Part shown: in pieces, positions 45,620 through 55,399 of the stretch
How the letters are laid out: each line of letters opens with the position of its first letter
Position numbering within the stretch: the first letter of the stretch is position 1
Assembly: GCA_012033595.1 (NCBI GenBank)
Contig: JAAUQL010000024.1
Span: forward strand, 1 to 60,070
Length of the DNA stretch: 60,070 nt
Direction: 5' to 3'
From: Cyclobacteriaceae bacterium
GTDB lineage: Bacteria; Bacteroidota; Bacteroidia; Cytophagales; Cyclobacteriaceae
Translations under genes and position numbers: made by a program
Notes under the pieces: generated by a model
Databases searched by the model: none
Told to the model about the DNA's origin: nothing
The model's input: the letters and a program-made list of their open reading frames with translations, nothing else

Positions 45620-47461
45620 CTAATCAAAAAATATCCAGCGGACTCCAATATCGAATACCCTGGGCTGGCCAATATAATACGGGTAGGTGAAGTATCCGCT
45701 GGCTCTTGACTGGTTTACATGTTCCATTTTTAAGAAGGCGGTGAGTTGGTCGATCTGAAACTCGACAAAAACATCGAGTACGGTGTATGAAGGAATAAGA
45801 AAATCATCCTGAAGGTAGAATTGCTGCAATACCGGGTTGTACGCCGGGGCGAAATACGCACTTTTGTAATGAGCATCCACGCCGATTTTTACATAAATCT
45901 TGTCCACAAACCAATAGCTGCCATAGTACAAGGTAGCATTGACAAACACCTCAGGTATGCGAAACGAATTGACCGCTTCCTGTTCTCCTGTGACTCGGGT
46001 ATAAATTACCTCGTTTTCCCAGAAGATGGTTTTGAAAAACGAAAAGTCCAGATCGAGACCAATATTCAACAACTGAGCAGAACCTTCGGCCTGAGCCGGA
46101 GCCTTGTCGTATCCATAGTAAATATTATTTTTCACATTGGTCACCGATGCAAATGGCTCTATTCGCAGGGCTTTATTGGCATAGATGAGGCTGCCTTTTA
46201 GCAGATCAGAAGCCGGAGTGGCCAAATCTTGTTGCCAAAAAAAGTGGTTGCCAAAGTAGCTGTCTTCGATTATGGCCGGTCTCGACTGGGTACGCCAGTA
46301 TTCTAGCGTAAAAAACTTATTGAAATAGGCACCGCCAAATCTATAAAAACCCCCGATAATATATTCGCCGCTTGCTTTTACATTTTGCAGTGAATCAAAA
46401 TCATACCTCAACTCAAACCCGCCTGAATTTTCAAAATATAACTTTTTGCCGGCCTGATAATTCGAGATATAATTCACATTGCGGAATTTGATAAAAAAAC
46501 TATAGAACATTTTTTCCAGATCGCCCTTGATGCCAAACTCATTGGCAAATTGATTGGTTTGAGACTGGTCGGTAGTTGAGTCTGGATTGATCAGCACCTG
46601 GTCATAGAATGGCAGGTCGTTGGTGAGGGGCACATCTTTATAAAAATTTTTGTTTTTGATAAACTTAGACGATTGGTATAATTGAAAGATGTCGCGCAGC
46701 TTGTATTGATTATAAATATGTATGCCAAATCTAAAATCCTGACTCCGGGCATCATCCAGTCTTACGTTAGCATCCTCATCGAAGTATGAATTGATGGGGT
46801 CTCCTTCTGTTATTTCTATTCCCCCCTGCTCCCATACTTTGTGGTTCAGGCGCGATATACTGCCCAGCCCGTGGTATTTTCCGTTGGGTGATTGATAGTC
46901 TGTGTGCAGGTAGTAGGCAGTAGATGTCGCGTGGTTATCGCCTTTGCCGGTTGAGGCCACCTGTTTGTCGGCGTTGATCTTGTGAAAGTGAAACCCGATA
47001 TTCCAGTAGGGATTTATGTTTCTGGTGTGTTTTATGGTGGTCACTGCACGGCCTTTGCCCCCTATCACCACATTGAGGGGCGTGTAGGGAGATTTGGTAT
47101 CGAAGTATTCAATGTCTTCGGCAGTGATGTAGTATGGTGTGTAGGCATCATAACCCGACCTGATACCGATATCTGTTGGCGGCGTGTAAAAAACCGGTCG
47201 CATGGCTGTGCCCAAAAAACCAAGGTTCTGAAATTTGTTTTCAAGCTTTTCCTGCATGCTGATGCGGTGCATCTTGCCAAACGTGGTGTCAACTTTTTGC
47301 AGATGGTCGCGGTTGTACTTGATATCTTCGAAATGTCGAAAAAAGGTGGTGTACGCCCCGTATACCTGCTTGGTAGAGTCGTCTACGATCTGGCTCTGGG
47401 CCATTGCGCCCATGGACAGGAAACACAATAAAAGTATAATTCCGTTTTTAGCCAATGTCAT
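45620..47461 (-). CDS. Putative porin (Porin_10 family)
   Basis: This outer-membrane beta-barrel of 613 residues has a signal peptide (GIILLLCFLSMGAMAQ). Markers of the Bacteroidota Porin_10 type are NLGFLGTAMRPVFYTPP, GYDAYTPYYITAEDIEYFD, GKGRAVTTIKHTRNINPYW and many alternating aromatic strands, ending in a C-terminal aromatic strand (VRWIFFD). It lies directly downstream of lpxK on the same strand, with a 4-bp gap, so lipid A synthesis and porin production share a transcript. Confidence 0.88.
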   Translation of the reverse strand: MTLAKNGIILLLCFLSMGAMAQSQIVDDSTKQVYGAYTTFFRHFEDIKYNRDHLQKVDTTFGKMHRISMQEKLENKFQNLGFLGTAMRPVFYTPPTDIGIRSGYDAYTPYYITAEDIEYFDTKSPYTPLNVVIGGKGRAVTTIKHTRNINPYWNIGFHFHKINADKQVASTGKGDNHATSTAYYLHTDYQSPNGKYHGLGSISRLNHKVWEQGGIEITEGDPINSYFDEDANVRLDDARSQDFRFGIHIYNQYKLRDIFQLYQSSKFIKNKNFYKDVPLTNDLPFYDQVLINPDSTTDQSQTNQFANEFGIKGDLEKMFYSFFIKFRNVNYISNYQAGKKLYFENSGGFELRYDFDSLQNVKASGEYIIGGFYRFGGAYFNKFFTLEYWRTQSRPAIIEDSYFGNHFFWQQDLATPASDLLKGSLIYANKALRIEPFASVTNVKNNIYYGYDKAPAQAEGSAQLLNIGLDLDFSFFKTIFWENEVIYTRVTGEQEAVNSFRIPEVFVNATLYYGSYWFVDKIYVKIGVDAHYKSAYFAPAYNPVLQQFYLQDDFLIPSYTVLDVFVEFQIDQLTAFLKMEHVNQSRASGYFTYPYYIGQPRVFDIGVRWIFFD

Positions 47462-47465
47462 AGCA

Positions 47466-48527
47466 TCAATGCGCTTGTCGATTTATTTCTTCTTCCATAC
47501 GGGAATTTAAATAATTGGCAAAAAAATCTCCATTTTCCGTGAAATACAATTCAATAGGCAAATAAAAAACAGGGTAAGTATCCAGTCCGTCACCTTCTTT
47601 CATGCCCAGCAACCTCACCATATCTTTTTCGGTGGTGAGCAAACACTTTTCATCGAAGGTAACTTCATCAAAAATTGCGATCAATTCCCTGATGTCGTCC
47701 TGGGTAAACGAATAATGGTCGGGATATCGTTTGTGTGTCACCAGGTTAAAATGCTTATCCACATAGTTTTCGAATTGGTCTGCATTGGCAATACCTGAAA
47801 AAAGCACTACGTTTTTCGAAAACTGTTGATTGCCATAGAGCTTTTGAGGCTTAAGGTAAGTTACACCTGTAAAAAAAACGGGTTTTTCGCGTCCGCCATA
47901 TTTGCCGATCTGTTGTATGATTGATTCCTTTTCTTTGAGGGCCAGTTCGTGTGGGCATTTGGTCACCACCACCACATCGGCGCGTTTTGCATGGCGTCGC
48001 GATTCGCGCAATAAGCCAGCCGGCAATACCGCATCTTTATAAAATGGTCTGTGATAGTCACTGAGCAGGATGTCCAGGTCGCGCGCAACACTGCGGTGCT
48101 GAAAGGCATCGTCAAGGATGATCACCTCGAGTTTGTTGATTTTCGCAATTAACCTGGGGATGGCCAGGGCACGCTTCTCTCCCACTGCCACAGCTATTTC
48201 TCTTCCGAATTTGGAATAATACTGAAAAGGCTCGTCACCAATGCTCTTTGCATTTGCTGTCGCATCGGCCAGCACAAATCCTTTGGTTTGCCGCCGATAG
48301 CCCCTGCTAAGTACTGCCACCGTATAGCGGTCTTTAAGCAGCCTGATCAGTAATTCGACAAAGGGTGTTTTGCCCGTGCCGCCCGCAGTGATATTGCCTA
48401 CACTAATGATGAAAGGGTCGAAAGCAGTGGTTTTTTTTATTCCCCAATCAAACATCCGGTTTCGGAGGTCAGTGGCCAGCGCATACAAGCAGGAAAAAGG
48501 CAATAGAAGTATCCTAAGTATAGGCAT
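47466..48527 (-). CDS. lpxK: Tetraacyldisaccharide 4'-kinase
   Basis: This inner-membrane enzyme of about 353 residues phosphorylates the 4' position of the lipid A disaccharide, which makes the outer membrane of this organism lipopolysaccharide-bearing. The N-terminal hydrophobic region is MPILRILLLPFSCLYAL. The P-loop is VGNITAGGTGKTPFVELL, and the DDAFQHR segment holds a conserved catalytic Asp. The start ATG 48527 is preferred: it begins the family N-terminus, whereas an ORF extending to 48608 overlaps the divergent gene. Confidence 0.95.
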   Translation of the reverse strand: MPILRILLLPFSCLYALATDLRNRMFDWGIKKTTAFDPFIISVGNITAGGTGKTPFVELLIRLLKDRYTVAVLSRGYRRQTKGFVLADATANAKSIGDEPFQYYSKFGREIAVAVGEKRALAIPRLIAKINKLEVIILDDAFQHRSVARDLDILLSDYHRPFYKDAVLPAGLLRESRRHAKRADVVVVTKCPHELALKEKESIIQQIGKYGGREKPVFFTGVTYLKPQKLYGNQQFSKNVVLFSGIANADQFENYVDKHFNLVTHKRYPDHYSFTQDDIRELIAIFDEVTFDEKCLLTTEKDMVRLLGMKEGDGLDTYPVFYLPIELYFTENGDFFANYLNSRMEEEINRQAH

Positions 48528-48578
48528 GGTCGAAAAGCGGAATTGATTATTTTTGAGCCAGCGCAAAGTTCTACAATT

Positions 48579-49682
48579 ATGACTAAAATAAAAGATATCA
48601 TTCAACATTTGGAATCACAGGCGCCACTGGCTTACCAGGAAGACTACGACAATTCAGGCCTGATCACCGGGGATAACAACCTCGAAATTAGTGGCGTATT
48701 GATCGCCCTCGATTGCACAGAAGAGGTGATAGAAGAAGCCATTCGCAAGCAATGCACTATGGTTATTGCCCATCATCCCATCGTATTCAAAGGCTTAAAA
48801 AGACTGACTGGTAAGCACTACGTGGAGCGCACGGTGATTAAAGCCATCAAAAATGACATTGCCATTTATGCCATACATACCAACCTCGACCACGTGGACT
48901 GGGGCGTGAATAAACAAATAGCCGACAGGCTCGGTCTGGTGCACACCAGAATCCTGAGACCAAAAACCGAAATCCTGCTAAAGCTAACGACCTTTGTGCC
49001 CATCGAAAATACCGGAGAAGTGCTGGCTGCCCTGCACCAGGCCGGAGCCGGTATGATCGGTAACTACCAAAATTGCAGTTTCCGCAATGAAGGCATTGGC
49101 ACTTTTTTGCCGGGCGATCATACCCATCCTACAATAGGAACCATCGGAAAGACTGAAGAAGTGAAAGAAAACCGGCTTGAATTGATATTTCCGGCGCATC
49201 TGCAAAAAAAAATACTGGTAGCGCTGTTCGAGGCCCATCCATATGAAGAAGTGGCCTACTACCTGCAGGAGCTTCAAAATGCGCACTACCAGGTAGGAGC
49301 CGGCATGATCGGCAGCCTGCGTGAGGCTATGGATGCTCGGCAGTTTATAGCTTTGGTGAAGGAAAAATTACAAACCGATGTGGTGCGCCATACCGCCCTG
49401 GTCAAAGACAGCATAATTACCGTTGCAGTATGCGGCGGATCGGGAAGTTTCTTATTGCAAGATGCCATGGCACAGCGGGCAGATGTATTCATCAGCGGTG
49501 ATTTCAAATATCATGAGTTTTTTGAGGCTGATGGCAAGATCATTATTGCTGATGTGGGACATTATGAAAGCGAACAGTTCACAAAAGAATTAATTTATAA
49601 TAATATAACTGAAAAATTCCCTAATATTGCACTCCATTTTACGGAAGTAAATACAAATCCAATATTTTACGCATATAATTAA
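48579..49682 (+). CDS. Nif3/YbgI-type dinuclear metal protein
   Basis: This protein of 367 residues belongs to the Nif3-like family, which forms hexameric toroids with two metal ions per subunit. The family start MTKIKDIIQHLESQAPLAYQEDYDNSGL is present, with metal ligands in IAHHPIVF, HTNLDHVDWGVN and the C-terminal DVGHYESEQ. An insert of about 100 residues in the middle is the CutA-like extra domain of the longer Nif3 proteins. Function is unknown, with proposed GTP cyclohydrolase-like or nucleic-acid roles. It overlaps the next gene by one base (TAATG). Confidence 0.95.
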   Translation: MTKIKDIIQHLESQAPLAYQEDYDNSGLITGDNNLEISGVLIALDCTEEVIEEAIRKQCTMVIAHHPIVFKGLKRLTGKHYVERTVIKAIKNDIAIYAIHTNLDHVDWGVNKQIADRLGLVHTRILRPKTEILLKLTTFVPIENTGEVLAALHQAGAGMIGNYQNCSFRNEGIGTFLPGDHTHPTIGTIGKTEEVKENRLELIFPAHLQKKILVALFEAHPYEEVAYYLQELQNAHYQVGAGMIGSLREAMDARQFIALVKEKLQTDVVRHTALVKDSIITVAVCGGSGSFLLQDAMAQRADVFISGDFKYHEFFEADGKIIIADVGHYESEQFTKELIYNNITEKFPNIALHFTEVNTNPIFYAYN

Positions 49683-50458
49683 TGGAAAGTACTGTTGCAC
49701 AAAAACTCGATTCATTAAAGAAACTCCAGCAAATAGATTCCAAACTTGACGACATTGTCAAAATCCGGGGGGCGCTGCCTGAAGAAGTGGGTGACCTTGA
49801 AGATGAAATCGTTGGATACCAAACCAGGGTTGCCAAGCACAACTCTGAAATAGAAGCCCAAAACGAACAAATAGCCAACAATAAGGCCGCCATTGTAGAT
49901 GCCAACAAGCTCATAAAAAAGTATGCGGAGCAGCAAATGAATGTGAGGAACAACAGGGAGTATGATGCCATTACCAAAGAAACTGAGCTCCAAACCCTGG
50001 AAATCCAAATTTGCGAAAAACGCATCAGAGAGGCAGAATTAAAAATAGAAGGCAAAAAGGCTGAAATCGCCGAAACCGAAACCATACTCGATGAGCGAAA
50101 GAAAGACCTGGAAAGCAAGAAAAAGGAGCTGATCATGATCACTTCCGAAAGCATGGAAGATGAAAACAAGCTGAAGGAAGCCAGAGAAAAAGCCGTATCC
50201 AAAGTGGAGGATCGTCTACTCAATTCATACAATAAAATAAGAAACAATGCATCTAACGGCCTTGGCGTGGTAACCATCACCAGAAGTGCCTGTGGAGGTT
50301 GTTTCAACATAGTGCCCCCACAGAGACAAGCTGAAGTGCGGGAAAGAAAGAAAATAATCGTGTGTGAGCATTGCGGGCGAATCTTCGCAGACATCGAAGA
50401 CCTGCAAGTGGCAGAAGACAAAAAGCCAAAAAAAGCAAAAAATAGCCTATGGCTATAG
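49682..50458 (+). CDS. CdsZ-type coiled-coil zinc-ribbon protein
   Basis: This protein of 258 residues has a long coiled coil (about 1-185) and a C-terminal zf-RING_7/C4 zinc ribbon with Cys pairs in SACGGCFNIVPP and VCEHCGRIFAD. Related proteins (CT398/CdsZ) act as chaperone or scaffold factors; the bacterial role is not firmly set. It follows Nif3 with a one-base overlap, a pairing seen repeatedly in Bacteroidota, so a shared function is likely. It overlaps the TPR gene by 10 bp. Confidence 0.92.
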   Translation: MESTVAQKLDSLKKLQQIDSKLDDIVKIRGALPEEVGDLEDEIVGYQTRVAKHNSEIEAQNEQIANNKAAIVDANKLIKKYAEQQMNVRNNREYDAITKETELQTLEIQICEKRIREAELKIEGKKAEIAETETILDERKKDLESKKKELIMITSESMEDENKLKEAREKAVSKVEDRLLNSYNKIRNNASNGLGVVTITRSACGGCFNIVPPQRQAEVRERKKIIVCEHCGRIFADIEDLQVAEDKKPKKAKNSLWL

Positions 50459-51954
50459 CGCTAAGTAAGGTATTTGACAAGGCGAATCTCAGTATTTGCC
50501 TTTTTTTATTTATACTCTTTGCACCCTATTTGATTGGCGCACAGTCGCAAACACCCTCCATTACGGACATTAGCGAAGCCTACTGGCAATTCTTCAATTT
50601 CCAACTCGACTCCACCCGGATTGCCCTTGCCAGCCTGCCCAATCTACCGGAAACCTTTCACCTCGATATCCTGCTCACTTCCACCCAGGCCATCCTTCGC
50701 GACGATGCTACAGCTTGTACGACATGCAATGACCAGGAAAACCGCCTGCTGGAAAAATTATCAAAGTTTGAAAATGAATTCGCAACATCTGACTTCAATT
50801 ATCTCAAGGCTGAGATCAGACTACAATGGGCACTGATCAAATTAAAAAACAATGAGGAACTTGCCGCCTTTTGGAACCTGAAACAAGCCTACTCCATAGC
50901 GACCTCTAATGTCAGCAACTATCCGGAACATCTGCCCACTGTCAGAACCCTGGGGCTGATGCACGTATTGCTTGGCGCCTTTCCCGAAAAGTATAAGTGG
51001 ATACTACCACTCTTTGGCATGGAAGCCAATATTTCGCAGGGTCTGAGGCAGATCGACAAGGCTCAAAATGACCGGGGATTTGCCTCTGTGGAGAGCAGCC
51101 TCATCCTCGCACTCATTCATACCTACTGGCTCAGCGACCCGGGCAGAGCGGTCGAAATATTGAAACCTCTCAGGCAAAAGCAGCAGCTGTTGGTGTGCGA
51201 TTATGTATTGTCACTTGCCTTGATGAAAGATGCGCGAAGTGAGGAAGCGTTGAGCATAATAAATGAAACCGCGACCAGTCACACCCAGCCATTTGCTATT
51301 CCACAGTTCTATTATTTGCTGGGTGAGATTTATTTGCAAAAAGGACAGTTTGAAGCCTCGATTGCTAATTATCGATTGTTCATTCGGCAGTATGAAGGTA
51401 ACAACCTGAAAAAAGACAGTTACTACAAAATGGGGGTTAGCCAGACACTGATGAACAATGTATCTGCGGCCCGGCAAAACTTCGAAAAATCTGCCTCATT
51501 AGCCTGGGCGGAGATCGAAGCTGATAAAAATGCCCGATATGCAGTTGAAAATGAACAGATTACCTGTGCAGCATTGTACAAAATGCGATATGCCACCGAT
51601 GGCGGTTATTACGAAAAGGCTTTAAAAGCCCGGCATTCCATCGATCCGACCACCCTCAATGCACATGACCGGTGCGAATACCACTATCGAACGGCCAGAC
51701 TGCACCACAAAATGGATCGCCTTGAAGCTGCAAAAGCGGCATATCAAAAAGCCATAGATACACAATTGCAAAATGACTGGTATTTTGCACCCAATGCTGC
51801 CCTTCAATTGGCAGGGATGTTTTACGATGACAACCAATTGGACAACGCCAAGACATTTCTGAAAAGGATAAACGAATATGATGGATACCCCTATCAGGGC
51901 AGCATCAGCCAACAGGCCGCCGCCCTTGGCAAAAAACTGGCGATAGCAGATTGA
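50449..51954 (+). CDS. Secreted TPR-repeat protein
   Basis: This protein of 501 residues has a hydrophobic N-terminal export segment (LSICLFLFILFAPYLIGAQ) and tetratricopeptide repeats, most clearly in the C-terminal half (YLLGEIYLQKGQFEASIANY, then GRYHYRTAR-type units such as YHYRTARLHHKMDRLEAAK). TPRs bind other proteins. It overlaps the zinc-ribbon gene by 10 bp, so its translation is coupled, but the partner is unknown. It ends about 75 bp before dnaB, which is read toward it. Confidence 0.88.
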   Translation: MAIALSKVFDKANLSICLFLFILFAPYLIGAQSQTPSITDISEAYWQFFNFQLDSTRIALASLPNLPETFHLDILLTSTQAILRDDATACTTCNDQENRLLEKLSKFENEFATSDFNYLKAEIRLQWALIKLKNNEELAAFWNLKQAYSIATSNVSNYPEHLPTVRTLGLMHVLLGAFPEKYKWILPLFGMEANISQGLRQIDKAQNDRGFASVESSLILALIHTYWLSDPGRAVEILKPLRQKQQLLVCDYVLSLALMKDARSEEALSIINETATSHTQPFAIPQFYYLLGEIYLQKGQFEASIANYRLFIRQYEGNNLKKDSYYKMGVSQTLMNNVSAARQNFEKSASLAWAEIEADKNARYAVENEQITCAALYKMRYATDGGYYEKALKARHSIDPTTLNAHDRCEYHYRTARLHHKMDRLEAAKAAYQKAIDTQLQNDWYFAPNAALQLAGMFYDDNQLDNAKTFLKRINEYDGYPYQGSISQQAAALGKKLAIAD

Positions 51955-52030
51955 AACCTGATTTATCCATGCTAACTGATCACATCGGCAAAAATGCAAG
52001 CTGACGCAAGGCTTTGAATATTAAAAAAAC

Positions 52031-53602
52031 CTAAAATGGAACATTGCCACCAGATGGATTAAAATCTCCACCGGTGCCGGGGTTATTGGCTTTGCTTTGG
52101 AAGGTGATGGTATTGGTTTCTTTATTGAATTGGCCTTCGAAATCGCCACCGGAGGGAAAGCCGCCACCAAAATGCCCCCCGTTGTCCAGGTCGCAAAATT
52201 TAGTGAATTTGCCGATAAACTTGAGCCGTACGGTATCGAGCGATCCGTTTCTGTGCTTAGCGATAATCACCTCTCCTACCCCCTGCACACTATTGCCCTC
52301 TTCGTCGGCAGTAATGCCATAATACTCAGGCCGGTAAAGGAAAAGTACCATATCGGCATCTTGCTCTATCGAACCAGATTCCCTGAGGTCAGAGAGTTGA
52401 GGTTTTTTGTCGCCACCCCTTACTTCCACAGCCCGGCTTAGCTGCGACAGCGCAATGATGGGAATATTGAGCTCTTTTGCGATGTTTTTGAGCGATCGGG
52501 ATATGGATGCAATCTCTTGTTCCCTGTTGCCCGCTCCACCACCATTCTTGCTGCTATCGCCCGACATCAGCTGCAGGTAGTCTATAATGATGAGTTCGAC
52601 GCCGTGTTGGGCTACTAATTTCCTTGCTTTGGCGCGCAACTCCAGAATGGTGAGCGCCGGGGTATCGTCTATAAAAATAGGCGCATCGGCCAGCTTGGCA
52701 GTTTTGTGGGTGAGCTGCTCCCACTCATATTCTTCCAGATTTCCTTTCTTTATTTTCTCACTTTCCAGCTCTGCTTCGGCAGAAATCAACCTGTTTACCA
52801 ACTGAATGCTCGACATTTCCAGCGAAAATATGGCCACAGGTTTCTTAAATTCTACTGCGGCATTGCGCATGGCCGAAACCACAAAGGCTGTCTTACCCAT
52901 ACCAGGCCGCGCCGCGATAATGACCATATCAGACTTTTGCCAACCCGAAGTGACCCTGTCAAGGGCGGTAAATCCCGTAGGGATACCGGTGAGTCCATCG
53001 CCTTGCAGCTTTTTGATTTCCAGTTCCTTCATGGCTTCGTGCATAATGGAAGCCATATTGGCGTAATTTTTACGGATATTGATCTCTGAGACTTCAAAAA
53101 GCGATTGCTCGGTTTTGTCCAGAAGTGAAAAAACATCTACAGTGTCTTCATAGGCATCGTGATGTATTTCCGAAGCTATCCTGATCAGTTCCCTCTTGAT
53201 GGCCTTTTCTATGATAATACGCGCATGTGACTCGATGTGCGCCGCTGAGCTAACTTTGGATGTCAGTTCGGTGATGTAGAAGGCCCCTCCCACAAAATCA
53301 AGTTTGCCTTTCTTGCGCAGCAGGTTGGTGACGGTAAGCAAATCGACCGGTTCGGAATTGTTGAACAAGTCAACTATGGTTTGGAATATTTCTTTGTGAC
53401 TTTCTTTGTAAAAGGTGTCGGGCTTTAAGATATCAATCACATTGGTGAGAGCGTCCTTTTCCAACATCAGTGCGCCGAGAACCGCCTCTTCCAAATCAAG
53501 GGCTTGTGGGGGCAATTTTCCCAGGCTAAGGCCTATTTCTTTGCTCACAAATGTTCTCGACTTGCTACCTAACCGCACTGACTGAATATTTCCTGATTCC
53601 AT
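52031..53602 (-). CDS. dnaB: Replicative DNA helicase
   Basis: This hexameric 5'-3' helicase of 523 residues unwinds the replication fork. The N-terminal DnaB domain begins at LGKLPPQALDLEEAVLGALMLE. The RecA-like motor has Walker A ARPGMGKTAF, Walker B IIIDYLQLMSG, and the arginine-finger region, and ends with the DnaB-typical LSQLSRAVE and DLRESGSIEQDADMVLFLYRPEYYG. A Gly/Asn-rich C-terminal tail of about 60 residues is extra. No intein insertion is present. It is monocistronic. Confidence 0.97.
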   Translation of the reverse strand: MESGNIQSVRLGSKSRTFVSKEIGLSLGKLPPQALDLEEAVLGALMLEKDALTNVIDILKPDTFYKESHKEIFQTIVDLFNNSEPVDLLTVTNLLRKKGKLDFVGGAFYITELTSKVSSAAHIESHARIIIEKAIKRELIRIASEIHHDAYEDTVDVFSLLDKTEQSLFEVSEINIRKNYANMASIMHEAMKELEIKKLQGDGLTGIPTGFTALDRVTSGWQKSDMVIIAARPGMGKTAFVVSAMRNAAVEFKKPVAIFSLEMSSIQLVNRLISAEAELESEKIKKGNLEEYEWEQLTHKTAKLADAPIFIDDTPALTILELRAKARKLVAQHGVELIIIDYLQLMSGDSSKNGGGAGNREQEIASISRSLKNIAKELNIPIIALSQLSRAVEVRGGDKKPQLSDLRESGSIEQDADMVLFLYRPEYYGITADEEGNSVQGVGEVIIAKHRNGSLDTVRLKFIGKFTKFCDLDNGGHFGGGFPSGGDFEGQFNKETNTITFQSKANNPGTGGDFNPSGGNVPF

Positions 53603-54009
53603 ATGTAAATGATACGAAGCTTAGCTTCAAAAAATTTTAATGATGCTGTAATCTTGATTAATAATAAAGTAGCGCAATGACGATTTTTAGAAGATTTGCT
53701 CAAGCGGGGCAATTATGCCCTATAAGCCTTGTGTGATTGTGCTGCACAAACATAGACCAAATGCCGTCCTTCTGAAAAGATATCAGGCTATAGTTTTGAT
53801 TTAACTTTTCAACAGGTATTTGACGCTATCCACATGGTTCATCCACATTTTGTCCGATAGACCCGATTGAAAAAGCAAGAAGCGGCCAGTGGAATAAGAG
53901 TGGGCAAATTGATTCAAAAACGCAATAAGGGACTTTTGGGAGGCTGGTAGATGAAAGCTTTGTCACCACATCAAATTGTGCTATCTTTGAAATCCAAATT
54001 AGCTCATAG
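53603..54009. other. Intergenic region between divergent dnaB and the Mpl-like ligase
   Basis: About 405 bp. The right end holds the promoter described separately. No reading frame in the rest looks like a gene. Confidence 0.4.
53959..53989 (+). promoter_or_regulatory. Canonical Bacteroidota promoter of the Mpl-like gene
   Basis: TTTG at 53959-53962, a 19-bp spacer and TAtcTTTG at 53982-53989 match the TTTG/TAnnTTTG promoter consensus at every fixed position. The predicted start lies a few bases downstream, leaving a leader of about 15 nt before ATG 54010. Confidence 0.85.
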
Positions 54010-55392
54010 ATGACTTTAAAAAATAATGAAAAAGTACACTTTATCGCCATTGGCGGAAGTGTAATGCACAGCCTGGCCATCGCCCTCAAAATGAAGGGTC
54101 TTACCGTTACTGGTTCTGACGATAGCATTTATGACCCTTCGCGACAGCGATTGGCTGAGCATGGCCTTCTTCCTGAAAATTTTGGCTGGGATGCCGCTCG
54201 CATTACTCCCGATCTGGATGCGGTAATTTTGGGGATGCATGCCAAAGATGACAACCCCGAACTGATCAGGACCCGCGAACTGGGAATCCCGATTTATTCA
54301 TTCCCCGAGTATATTCGAAAGCAATCGGACGACAAGCAAAGAATCGTAATAGCAGGAAGCCATGGCAAAACCACCATTACAGCCATGATCATGCACGTGC
54401 TCAACTACGCCAAACGCGATTTTGACTATGTGGTAGGAGCCTACCTGGAAGGCTTTAACAACATAGTAAAACTATCAGATGCACCCATTATCATAATAGA
54501 AGGCGATGAGTACTTTTCTTCAGCATTGGACAAAACTCCCAAATTCCTAAATTACGAGCATCACCTGGGCCTCATCAGTGGCATTTCCTGGGATCATATC
54601 AATGCCTTTAAGACGGTGGACGATTATGTAAAACAATTTGAAATGTTTGCCGATGCCACGCCAAAAAGCGGTACACTTATTTTTTGCGAAGAAGATGATA
54701 TGGCCATGGTTATAGCCAGCAACCAACGCATCGATGTGGTACAGTTGCATTATTCTGTGCATCCCTATGTGATCAAAAACGAAATTACCTATCTGAAGAC
54801 CTCCAATGGCATGGTACCGGTGAAGATATTTGGTCAGCACAATATGCTCAACCTCAATGGCGCCAAAAAGCTATTGAGCAGGATCGGCATTACCGAAGAG
54901 GTATTTTATGAGGCCATCAGTTCTTTTGAAGGGGCGTCGAAACGTTTACAATTGCTACAAAAAAATAAGAGCGTGGCAGTGTTTCTTGATTTTGCCCACG
55001 CACCATCCAAAGTGGAAGCCACCACTTCGGCGATAAAAGAGCGCTATGCCACCCGCCACCTGGTGGCCTGCCTCGAGTTACATACCTTCAGCAGCCTCAA
55101 CAAAGATTTTATTTCCAGCTACCAATACACACTGCAAAGTGCTGATGAAGCATGCATTTATTTCAATCCGCACAACAACAAGCAGAGCACCGAAACAAAA
55201 ATAAATGTGAAAGACGTGGAAAATGCCTTCAATTTTCCGGGACTAAAAGTATTTACAGAAATAGAAAACCTCGAGAAATATTTGCTTGAAAAAAATTGGG
55301 GCAACTCCAATTTGCTATTGATGAGCTCAGGAAACTTTGGCAACATCGATCTTAAATCATTGGCTGCCAATATCGTAGCCTCAACAAACTAA
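54010..55392 (+). CDS. mpl: Mpl-type UDP-MurNAc-tripeptide ligase
   Basis: This Mur ligase of 460 residues resembles Mpl, which attaches recycled murein tripeptide to UDP-MurNAc. The N-terminal domain has IAIGGSVMHSLAIAL, the ATP site is AGSHGKTTITAMIMH, the carbamylated-Lys/metal region follows near IIIEGDEYFSSALDKTPKF (typical Mpl signature), and the C-terminal domain starts near DFAHAPSKV. The length fits Mpl (about 450-460) rather than MurC. It is followed by the exonuclease gene after 7 bp. Together with PBPs and Bax-like hydrolase it points to murein recycling. Confidence 0.94.
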   Translation: MTLKNNEKVHFIAIGGSVMHSLAIALKMKGLTVTGSDDSIYDPSRQRLAEHGLLPENFGWDAARITPDLDAVILGMHAKDDNPELIRTRELGIPIYSFPEYIRKQSDDKQRIVIAGSHGKTTITAMIMHVLNYAKRDFDYVVGAYLEGFNNIVKLSDAPIIIIEGDEYFSSALDKTPKFLNYEHHLGLISGISWDHINAFKTVDDYVKQFEMFADATPKSGTLIFCEEDDMAMVIASNQRIDVVQLHYSVHPYVIKNEITYLKTSNGMVPVKIFGQHNMLNLNGAKKLLSRIGITEEVFYEAISSFEGASKRLQLLQKNKSVAVFLDFAHAPSKVEATTSAIKERYATRHLVACLELHTFSSLNKDFISSYQYTLQSADEACIYFNPHNNKQSTETKINVKDVENAFNFPGLKVFTEIENLEKYLLEKNWGNSNLLLMSSGNFGNIDLKSLAANIVASTN

Positions 55393-55399
55393 ACCATTA

